7,728 nucleotides of DNA, taken from positions 1 to 7,728 of the forward strand of contig DOUV01000434.1 of assembly GCA_003520455.1 (NCBI GenBank), in the 5' to 3' direction. Shown in pieces: positions 1 through 6,562 of the stretch. Source of the stretch: Chloroflexota bacterium (GTDB lineage: Bacteria > Chloroflexota > Anaerolineae > Ardenticatenales > Ardenticatenaceae). Each line of letters begins with the position of its first letter. Positions within the stretch are counted from its first letter, which is position 1. The notes below the pieces were generated by a model. That model made no database searches, had not been told where the DNA came from, and saw only the letters and a program-made list of their open reading frames with translations. The position numbers and the translations under genes are program-made.

Positions 1-23
1 GCCAACCTGTGGGAACTAACCCT
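1..23 (+). repeat. Left copy of a 23-base terminal direct repeat
   Basis: Identical to 7706-7728. It encodes ANLWELT in the propeller frame. The identity begins exactly at the first base of the window and ends exactly with its last base at the other end, as expected for a circular overlap or a contig bounded by a shared repeat. Confidence 0.95.
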
Positions 24-1078
24 GGACGGCGCCGTCGTGCGCACGGCCAACATTTCCAAGGTGGCCCCCACTGTCGTTCCTATGACCAACGAACCGACGG
101 GGGTCGCCTGGGATCCGGCCAGCGGGGATTTCTTCTTTAGCGATGATGGTACGAGAAGGGTCTATCGGTTGAACCCGGGAGCCGACGGACAGGTTGGTAC
201 CGCCGATGACACCTGGACCAGCTTTGACACCCGGCCAGCGGGGAATATGGACCCGGAGGGGATCACCTACGATACCTGGCACGATCGACTGTTCGTGGCC
301 GATGGGGTCAACGCGGAGGTGTACGAGTACACCCCGGATGGTACGTTGGTCGGCCAGTTCGATGTCAAGCGCTATGGGGTGGTGGATCCCGAGAGCGTCG
401 AGTTCAACCTGGACAGTGGCACGCTCTTCACAATGAGTAGTAAAAGGACGAGCCGTGTGATCGTCGAGACGACGACCAGCGGCGACCTGCTCCAGACGAT
501 TGATATTGCGGCGGCAAACTCTCGAAAAGCAGCCGGGTTGGCCTATGCGCCGGCGAGCGATGGTTCTGGAACGAAGCACTTTTACATTGTCGATCGGGGG
601 GTTGATAATAACACTGATCCGAACATCATTGACGGCATGATGTATCAAATGGCTCTGCCGCTGGGGCACACCGACGAACACGCCGACGGCGACGAGCACG
701 CCTACGAGTACCCCCACACCGACCGACACGCCCACCAATACACCCACGCCGACTGACACGCCGACGAACACACCGACCAGCACACTCACGCCGACAAACA
801 CGCCCACGAACACACTCACGCCGACAAACACGCCCACCAGCACCCCCACACCGACCAGCATACCCACGCCGATGGAGCCATGCGACGCAGACTACGACAC
901 CGACGGTTCGATCGATGTGGGTGACGTGGTTTTGCAAGCCCAAGTCTGGCGTGCCAGGGAGAACGTGCCCGGCAGCGGTTACGATCCGATGTTCGACCCC
1001 ATTCGGGACGGGGTCATTCGGGTCCAGGATCTGCAGTGGGTCGCTCAGTACGTTGGAGTGGACTGTTCAGGGCCCTGA
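1..1078 (+). CDS. Secreted beta-propeller protein with Thr-Pro linker and C-terminal dockerin-like domain; 5'-partial and frameshifted
   Basis: The frame is open from base 1, so the 5' end is missing. The first ~220 codons carry four propeller-type repeats of the form DPxGhxhxPxxxxLhhhD ([62 protein letters not shown]...FYIVDRG), resembling NHL/SMP-30-like extracellular propellers. As written, this frame slips at about 663-666 into a His/Asp-rich tail ending at 756. Dropping one G from the GGGG run gives [12 protein letters not shown], then about 65 residues of Thr-Pro linker, then a domain that ends at 1078. That last domain has two calcium loops typical of dockerin type [13 protein letters not shown] (890-925) and [12 protein letters not shown] (995-1030), flanked by Cys residues. 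The protein is probably exported and displayed or bound to a cohesin-like partner; no partner is visible here. No enzymatic activity is evident. Gene 2 starts 33 bases downstream, so the two probably share a transcript. Domain reading is firm; whether the frameshift is real is not. Confidence 0.8.
662..868 (+). repeat. Low-complexity Thr-Pro linker repeat, with a 30-base tandem duplication inside
   Basis: In the frame of the downstream dockerin domain this stretch reads TPTNTPT-type repeats with Ser, Asp, Ala and Leu variants, a glycosylatable flexible linker typical of secreted multidomain proteins. Positions 781-807 and 811-837 are identical over 27 bases (period 30 bases, ten codons, reading [10 protein letters not shown] then [10 protein letters not shown]). 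Because the unit is a multiple of three, gain or loss of copies would keep the frame. Confidence 0.85.
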
Positions 1079-1097
1079 GGGGCTATGTCACTTCGAC

Positions 1098-1103
1098 GGA
1101 GGG
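1098..1103 (+). promoter_or_regulatory. Ribosome binding site (GGAGGG) for the mosaic phosphoesterase gene
   Basis: GGAGGG lies 8 bases before the ATG at 1112, an ideal Shine-Dalgarno match and spacing. The earlier in-frame ATG at 1085 has a purine run (GAGGGG) only 2 bases away, and the ATG at 1211 has only a weak GAAG. This favours 1112, although 1211 would place the signal peptide at the very N-terminus. Confidence 0.55.
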
Positions 1104-1111
1104 TGAAGACG

Positions 1112-4100
1112 ATGGGAATGACGAAATCACGGTCAAAGCGTCTTTGTGAGGCCGTGAGTGTCATCTTTGTCCACATCGCGGCCTTCATTAAGTACCGCCG
1201 AAATTCGAAGATGATGCGCTTTTCGTGGCGGCTCGGGCTGTTTTTTCTATTGTTAGGCGGGATAAGTGCGCCGATTCGAGTCCCTCCTGCGACGGTGAGG
1301 GAAGTTCGCACTATACTTCCCAGTGAGTGGGGTGTTCCATACCCGGCCGGCCTGACCTACTCGAATGACCTCAACCACCTTTTCTTGCTGGACAAAGGCA
1401 ATTCCGCTCATTCAACATCTGAGGGCTCCACCGTCGTCACAATCACCCCGTCTGAGGACCTGGTGGCCACAGTACATCTCGGATTTGTTGTTGATGACGC
1501 TGTCAATACAGCTTTTGATGATGGGAATAGACGTTTGCTCTTACTCAATAGCGAACTCTCCGAGCTGGCTCAGATTGAGGTTGGAGATAATGGAGTCTTG
1601 GATCCTGCGACGCAAGTTCGCTTCGATGTCGCGCGGTTTGGCCTCGAACACGCCCAGGGAATGACCGTTGATTTCGCAGGCCAATACCTTTTCATCTTAG
1701 ACAGCGCAGCATCACAGGTGATTCGCGTCACTCTAGACGAATCCGGATTCGATAAGGCAGAGATTTCAACAATCGATCTATCACATCTCGGTGTTACCGA
1801 TCTGCGCGGCATCGCGGTTCAGCCAACAAATAACCACCTCTACGTCGTCAGTCCGGCTGAACAGCAACTCTTCGAGCTGACGCAGTCGGGCCAACCCGTT
1901 GCCGTTCATGATCTGACCGATCTCAACCTGGTAGACCCGGGTGGACTGGCTTTTGCACCCAGCACAGATCTGACAGACCCACCGGACACCATACACCTCT
2001 TCATTGCTGATAGCAACCTGCCGGATAGTCGGCCGGTCAGCGCACTTTACCTCCCCCTCCTTTTGCGGCGAAGCGGTGGCAGCGTCGTCTCCAAATATTT
2101 TGTTGGCTTATTAGCACAGCCTGGGAGGGGAGATCAGGTTTTTGGCAGAATCTTAGAAGTGGCGCTGGATCTGGAGGCGCCCGTCACGATCCGGGTTCCT
2201 CAAGATCAACCCACGATCCAGGCAGGTATCGATGCTGCTCAAGATGGCGACCTGGTCCTGGTCTCCGCCGGTACCTATACTGAACAACTCACCCTCGCCG
2301 GCAAAACCATCACCCTCGCCTCCCAATTCTACACGACTGGCGACCAGGGTTTTATCGATCAAACCATCATCGACGGAGATGGCAATACCGTAATCACCGT
2401 CGATTCATCCGTCGGGCCCGACACCAAGATCATTGGCTTTACCATCCAAAATGGCACAGACGGCATCAGCGCCTTGGGGAAACTCCAAATCCTCAACAAC
2501 CGCTTTATCGATCACAGCGATGGTATCGATTACGAAGCCGGGGGTGGCATCGCCCGCAATAACGTCTTCGAAAACAACAGGGATGACGGCATAGATCTGG
2601 ACGGGCCCACGGAAGCGATCATCGAAGACAACGTGATTCGCAACAACGGCAACGACGGGATTGAGATCCGGCTGCATCGATACAGCGGTCCAACCCTCAA
2701 CATCATCATCCGCAACAATCTTATCGTCGGTAATGATGAAGACGGCATTCAGCTTATCGATTATCCCGACGAATCCGACCGGGTCTTTCTCATCGAACGT
2801 AACCTGATTCAGGACAATGCCATGGCTGGCCTGGGACTCACTGACAATGACCACAGCGATGAAGACTTCCAGGCCGCCAGTATCCCCGAGCGCATCCATC
2901 TCTTCAATAACACCTTCGTAAGCAATGATCATGGTGTAACCGGTGGTGACAACCTGATTGCCTTAAATAACATCTTCGTTGGCTCAACCACTATTGCAAT
3001 GAAAAATGTGGATGGTAATTCTATCGCCGCCTACAATCTGTTCTGGAACAATGGCACCGATTACCAGGACAGCAACCTGGAGAATGACACCACTCTATTC
3101 GACGACCCCCGCTTAAACAGTGATCATCGGCTCCAAAGCGGGAGCCCGGCCATCGATGCGGGCACCGCCCATTTCGAATGGCAAGGAGACGTCGTCCTGG
3201 ATATTCCTCGCAGGGCATACGCCGGCACGGCTCCCGACTTGGGAATGTTTGAGAGTCACTTGTTTCCTGCGCCGCCGGGCAATCAACCGCCAATGGTCGA
3301 TGCCGGCCTCAACCAGACGATCACGTTACCCACTAGCGCTATGTTGGACGGGACCGTCTCTGATGACGGATTGCCCAACCCGCCTGGAGTAGTGACGACC
3401 ACGTGGAGTCAGATCAGCGGACCCGCCACGGTCACCTTTGCCGACCCCAACGCCGTCGATACGACAGCCGGTTTCGCCGCTGGCGGGTCGTATGTCCTGC
3501 GCCTCACCGCCGACGACAGCGAGCTGACGGCCCGCGATGAGCTGACGGTCACGGTTCAGCCGACCCTGGCCGGTCCGCCGGTGCTCGTCGGCGCCGGTGA
3601 CATCACCGGCTGTAATTATGACCGGGATGAAGAGACGGCGAAGTTGCTTGACGATATCCCCGGCACCGTGGTCACCCTTGGAGACAACGCATACCCAAAC
3701 GGAACGGACGTCCAGTTCAACGACTGTTATGATCCAACCTGGGGCCGTCACAAGGCACGCACGCGTCCGGCACCCGGCAATCACGATTACCACACGCCGG
3801 GCGCTTCCGGCTACTTCAACTATTTTGGCGCGGCCGCGGGTGAGCCGGATAAAGGCTACTACAGTTACGATCTTGGAGACTGGCACATTATCGTCCTGAA
3901 CTCTGAATGCCGTGAGGTCGGCGGATGTGCCGGCGATTCACCCCAGGGCCGGTGGCTTCAAGCTGATCTGGCCGCAAATCCGGCTGTCTGTACGCTCGCC
4001 TATTGGCACACGCCGCGGTTCAGCTCAGGTCGTCACGGGAATAGTTCCGCCGTCGCGGCTTTCTGGCAGATCCTCTACGACGCCGGCGCGGATGTTGTTT

Positions 4101-4396
4101 TGAACGGCCACGATCACGACTACGAACGCTTCGACCCGCAGAATCCGGACGGTGTTGCAGACCCGGCGCGCGGCATTCGCCAGTTTGTGGTTGGTACAGG
4201 CGGTAAAGGCCTTCGCCCCTTTGAAACAATCCAGCCCAACAGCGAGGTCAGAAACAGCGCGACGCGTGGCGTTCTGAAATTGACCCTCCACGCAACGAGC
4301 TACGACTGGGAGTTCGTTCCTATCGCCGGCGAGACGTTCACCGATTCTGGAAGTGCGGCTTGTAATCCAACCTCCTTGGCCAACCCGGACCCATAG
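1112..4396 (+). CDS. Secreted mosaic protein: half propeller, parallel beta-helix, PKD domain and purple-acid-phosphatase-like metallophosphoesterase
   Basis: About 1094 residues from the ATG at 1112. A hydrophobic export segment (LGLFFLLLGGISAP) lies near 1232-1270. Bases ~1295-2180 encode five propeller repeats (YPAGLTY, HAQGMTVDFAGQYLFILDS, DLRGIAVQPTNNHLYVV, DPGGLAFAPSTDLTD and one weak), and an YLPLLLRR motif sits at 2048-2071. Bases ~2183-3265 form a right-handed parallel beta-helix, from IRVPQDQPTIQAGIDAAQDG through N-rich rungs (RNNVFENNRDDGIDLDG) to the usual closing motif LQSGSPAIDAG. Bases 3281-3559 are a PKD domain (NQPPMVDAG to ELTVTV). Bases ~3581-4350 are a calcineurin-like phosphoesterase with all seven metal ligands of purple acid phosphatases visible: GAGDI (D830), GDNAY (D858, Y861), GNHDYH (N890), YWHTPR (H966) and NGHDHDYER (H1000, H1002), numbered from 1112. 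It should hydrolyse phosphate esters outside the cytoplasm; the substrate is unknown, and the beta-helix suggests carbohydrate contact. The C-terminus appears shortened by a frameshift near 4376. If the start is 1211, the product is 33 residues shorter. Confidence 0.88.
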   Translation: MGMTKSRSKRLCEAVSVIFVHIAAFIKYRRNSKMMRFSWRLGLFFLLLGGISAPIRVPPATVREVRTILPSEWGVPYPAGLTYSNDLNHLFLLDKGNSAHSTSEGSTVVTITPSEDLVATVHLGFVVDDAVNTAFDDGNRRLLLLNSELSELAQIEVGDNGVLDPATQVRFDVARFGLEHAQGMTVDFAGQYLFILDSAASQVIRVTLDESGFDKAEISTIDLSHLGVTDLRGIAVQPTNNHLYVVSPAEQQLFELTQSGQPVAVHDLTDLNLVDPGGLAFAPSTDLTDPPDTIHLFIADSNLPDSRPVSALYLPLLLRRSGGSVVSKYFVGLLAQPGRGDQVFGRILEVALDLEAPVTIRVPQDQPTIQAGIDAAQDGDLVLVSAGTYTEQLTLAGKTITLASQFYTTGDQGFIDQTIIDGDGNTVITVDSSVGPDTKIIGFTIQNGTDGISALGKLQILNNRFIDHSDGIDYEAGGGIARNNVFENNRDDGIDLDGPTEAIIEDNVIRNNGNDGIEIRLHRYSGPTLNIIIRNNLIVGNDEDGIQLIDYPDESDRVFLIERNLIQDNAMAGLGLTDNDHSDEDFQAASIPERIHLFNNTFVSNDHGVTGGDNLIALNNIFVGSTTIAMKNVDGNSIAAYNLFWNNGTDYQDSNLENDTTLFDDPRLNSDHRLQSGSPAIDAGTAHFEWQGDVVLDIPRRAYAGTAPDLGMFESHLFPAPPGNQPPMVDAGLNQTITLPTSAMLDGTVSDDGLPNPPGVVTTTWSQISGPATVTFADPNAVDTTAGFAAGGSYVLRLTADDSELTARDELTVTVQPTLAGPPVLVGAGDITGCNYDRDEETAKLLDDIPGTVVTLGDNAYPNGTDVQFNDCYDPTWGRHKARTRPAPGNHDYHTPGASGYFNYFGAAAGEPDKGYYSYDLGDWHIIVLNSECREVGGCAGDSPQGRWLQADLAANPAVCTLAYWHTPRFSSGRHGNSSAVAAFWQILYDAGADVVLNGHDHDYERFDPQNPDGVADPARGIRQFVVGTGGKGLRPFETIQPNSEVRNSATRGVLKLTLHATSYDWEFVPIAGETFTDSGSAACNPTSLANPDP

Positions 4397-4685
4397 GCGA
4401 AGCGGGGCCGCACCAAACGACCACTTTCCTGGCCGGCCGTGTCCGGGACCGGGAGGTGACGGATGAAAGGTTCCCGGCCCGCCGACGGCGTCGATCACTA
4501 CGTGGGGTCAGGTCAGCGAGCCGGGCAGAATCACCTTTGCCAACCTCAGTGCCGTCGATACGACAACCAGTTTCTCCGCTGCCGGGCCGTCTGTCCTGCG
4601 TCTCACTGTCGACGACAGCGAACTGAAGGCCGGCGGTGAGCTGACCTATCACGCCAAGAATACGAGAGAGGCACACACCAGATGA
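4378..4685 (+). pseudogene. Second PKD domain, out of frame: detached C-terminus of the preceding gene
   Basis: Translated piecewise, this stretch mirrors the intact PKD domain at 3281-3559. From 4378 one frame reads GQPGPIGEAGPHQTTTFLAG, compare NQPPMVDAGLNQTITLPTS. After 4476 a second frame reads GPPTASITTWGQVSEPG and then SAVDTTTSFSAAGPSVLRL, compare AVDTTAGFAAGGSYVLRL. Two single-base deletions would explain the frames: one G lost near 4377-4378 (TTGGCC for TTGGGCC) and one near 4476-4477 (CCCGGCCC for CCCGGGCCC). With both restored there is no stop until TGA at 4683-4685, which overlaps the kinase ATG. So this is the former or true C-terminus of the phosphoesterase gene, broken by mutation or by sequencing error. 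Some drift from the intact copy (GP to EP, loss of the DDG motif) slightly favours genuine decay. Confidence 0.75.
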
Positions 4686-6313
4686 ACGACTACGTAGAAT
4701 TACGCAAGGCGATCAACATCGTACGAAGACGGGTGTGGCTGTTGATCCTGATCATGCTGGTAGCAGCCGCTGGCGGCTATACGATAAGTCAGAGCCAACG
4801 CCCGGTTTACGAAGCGACCAGCACAGTCATGGTTGGCGAGATCTTTCAGGCCACTGACCTCAGCAGAGCCAATCTTCTCACCAGCGAAGTGCTGGCTCGT
4901 ACCTACGCTGACATGGCTTCGCGTCAGCCAGTTTTGCAGGGCGTTATCGATACGCTCGGCCTGCCCGACACCGTCCGCAGCCTGAGAAAGCGAATCCGTG
5001 TTGAGTTGGTCGAAGGAACCCAATTGATCCAGATCAGCGCCGAGGCCGGCACACCAGAGCTTGCCCGAGCCATTGCCGATGAGGTGGCACAACGGCTCAT
5101 CCTTCTCAGTCCGACAGCCATGCAGAATCAGGAGCGGGCCGCGAACCGGGAGTTTGTGAGCCAACGGCTCGCCAATCTTCAAACGAAAATTGAGCTCGGA
5201 CAGGCACGCCTGGACACCCTGGGAAGAACAGTCGTCGAGTCACAATCAGCCCAACAAGTCCAAGAATTGCAGACGACCATCAATACCCTTGAGGCGCTGG
5301 TTAGCAGTTGGGAAAGTAACTATACCCAGATGCTGGTTTACATGGAACAGGGACCCCCCGCCAATTCCCTGACAATGATCGAGACCGCTCAAGCTAATCC
5401 CCGTCCGGTCCGACCCCGGATACACTTCAACACAGTCCTGGCTGGCGCCGTGGGCTTCTTTTTGGCCCTGGGGCTTGTCTTCTTGTTGGAATCGTGGGAT
5501 GACACGCTGAAGTCGACCGAGGATGTAACCCGAGCGCTGGGCCTGACGGCGCTGGGTGCCATTCACGCCATGGTCGAAGAACAGCCCCAGAAGAAACTAC
5601 TGCTCTCTCAGGACCCTGCTTCCCCGGTGACTGAGGCCTACCGGATCATTCGGAGCAACATCGAATTCGAGACGGCTGACGACCCGGTGAAATCGATCGT
5701 TGTCACCAGCGCCGGGCCGGGCGAGGGCAAGAGCCTGATGGTGGCGAATCTTGGCATCATCATGGCCCAGGCCGGCCTCCGAACCGTCATCGTGGACGCT
5801 GACCTGAGACAGCCGGTCCAACACCGTCTTTTCCAGATACCGAATTCGAAGGGGTTGGCGGAGGCGGTCAGTGAGGCGGAGCTTGATCTCAGCGACCAGC
5901 TGATCGACACGAACGTACCCAACCTCCAGGTGCTCACCAGTGGAGAGGTGCCCCCAAATCCCGCTGAGCTGCTGCGATCAGATGGCATGCAAAAGGTGCT
6001 GGCCGGCCTCCGCCAGAAGGATTATCTGGTGATTTGTGACAGCCCGCCGGCTTTGGGGCTCGCGGACGCCGGCATCCTGGCCAACCGGGTGGACGGCCTC
6101 CTGCTGGTCATCGAGGCCGGCCGTACCCATCGTGACGCGGCCAGACAGGCAATCTCGCAGCTCCACCAGGCAAATGCCAATGTGATCGGCGCGATCCTCA
6201 ATCGGTGGCGCCCAGGGCACCGGAAATACTACAGCACGGCGAGAAAGACCGCTTCTTCTGCCTCGGCCGCCCATACCAGATCCAACCGTCGGTGGCAGTG
6301 GCTCCCCTTTTAG
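4682..6313 (+). CDS. Wzz/Wzc-type polysaccharide co-polymerase with C-terminal tyrosine autokinase (BY-kinase)
   Basis: 543 residues. Inner-membrane protein that controls chain length and export of an extracellular polysaccharide, cycling between phosphorylated and unphosphorylated oligomers (family knowledge). Seen here: a short cytoplasmic N-terminus; TM1 about residues 17-36 (WLLILIMLVAAAGGYTI); an external Wzz region with a helical, probably coiled-coil stretch about 145-215; the Pro-rich NPRPVRPR motif (about 239-246) just before TM2 (about 249-269). The kinase follows with the oligomerisation motif E318-x2-R321-x2-R324 (EAYRIIR), Walker A SAGPGEGKS (343-351, K350), Walker A' VDADLRQ (371-377) and Walker B LVICD (449-453). 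The tail carries only two adjacent tyrosines (Y516, Y517, in RKYYSTARK) rather than a long tyrosine cluster. An AGAGG purine run lies 10 bases before the ATG. The start overlaps the stop of the upstream PKD fragment as ATGA, suggesting translational coupling to the secreted protein gene. Glycosyltransferases, flippase and outer components are not in the window. Confidence 0.93.
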   Translation: MNDYVELRKAINIVRRRVWLLILIMLVAAAGGYTISQSQRPVYEATSTVMVGEIFQATDLSRANLLTSEVLARTYADMASRQPVLQGVIDTLGLPDTVRSLRKRIRVELVEGTQLIQISAEAGTPELARAIADEVAQRLILLSPTAMQNQERAANREFVSQRLANLQTKIELGQARLDTLGRTVVESQSAQQVQELQTTINTLEALVSSWESNYTQMLVYMEQGPPANSLTMIETAQANPRPVRPRIHFNTVLAGAVGFFLALGLVFLLESWDDTLKSTEDVTRALGLTALGAIHAMVEEQPQKKLLLSQDPASPVTEAYRIIRSNIEFETADDPVKSIVVTSAGPGEGKSLMVANLGIIMAQAGLRTVIVDADLRQPVQHRLFQIPNSKGLAEAVSEAELDLSDQLIDTNVPNLQVLTSGEVPPNPAELLRSDGMQKVLAGLRQKDYLVICDSPPALGLADAGILANRVDGLLLVIEAGRTHRDAARQAISQLHQANANVIGAILNRWRPGHRKYYSTARKTASSASAAHTRSNRRWQWLPF

Positions 6314-6357
6314 TGGAGTGCGCTCCACACAATCCGGCCGGCGCCGAACCTGGCGCC
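6313..6357 (+). terminator. Two GC-rich stem-loops after the kinase gene; possible weak terminator
   Basis: Directly after the stop codon, GTGGAG (6313-6318) pairs perfectly with CTCCAC (6323-6328) around a four-base TGCG loop. A second hairpin follows: GGCGCC at 6340-6345 and 6352-6357 with a six-base loop. Neither is followed by a T run, so this is not a classical intrinsic terminator; it could slow transcription or protect the 3' end. The rest of 6358-6562 shows no convincing gene or promoter. Confidence 0.3.
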
Positions 6358-6505
6358 CATCGTGTAGGAAGATTGTGAATCGGAACGGCTGGATCAGTGG
6401 CAACACCGTTGAGAGCCCGATCCGCGCACCCGTTTCTGCCTGAGGATGGCACATGTGTAGATCAGCAGCCGGATCTCTATGCCGATGCAACCCCAGATTT
6501 GGATC

Positions 6506-6522
6506 CGTATCAGACGTATCAG
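6506..6522. repeat. Short tandem repeat CGTATCAG x2 upstream of the last gene
   Basis: CGTATCAG occurs at 6506-6513 and 6515-6522, a period of 9 bases, about 40 bases before the ATG at 6563. It might be a regulator half-site pair in the 5' leader, but a chance occurrence of this size cannot be excluded. Confidence 0.25.
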
Positions 6523-6550
6523 TCACCCTTGCCGTTTGGTTTGAGGCAGA

Positions 6551-6556
6551 GGGAGG
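6551..6556 (+). promoter_or_regulatory. Ribosome binding site (GGGAGG) fixing the start at 6563
   Basis: GGGAGG sits 6 bases upstream of the ATG at 6563, and the following codons immediately encode a signal peptide. Together they make this start secure and argue against an overlapping reading frame that starts at 6397. Confidence 0.8.
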
Positions 6557-6562
6557 TCTTCG

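Noticed and set aside
667..866. Repeat array considered as a CRISPR or mini-satellite
   Set aside because: There are no uniform repeats with unique spacers; the pattern is Thr-Pro codon repetition in frame with a flanking protein domain.
16..867. Long minus-strand reading frame with a VGV-rich start
   Set aside because: It is the antisense shadow of the Thr-Pro repeat, whose codons read as Gly/Val on the other strand; the + strand carries recognisable propeller and dockerin domains.
3326..3886. 186-residue minus-strand frame, and a similar one at 2405-2932
   Set aside because: Both are opposite well-defined PKD, phosphoesterase and beta-helix domains; GC-rich coding DNA often leaves such open antisense frames.
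4397..4681. Intergenic regulatory region or structured RNA between phosphoesterase and kinase genes
   Set aside because: Translation in the proper frames shows it is a PKD domain, which explains its GC content and length better than a leader or RNA element.
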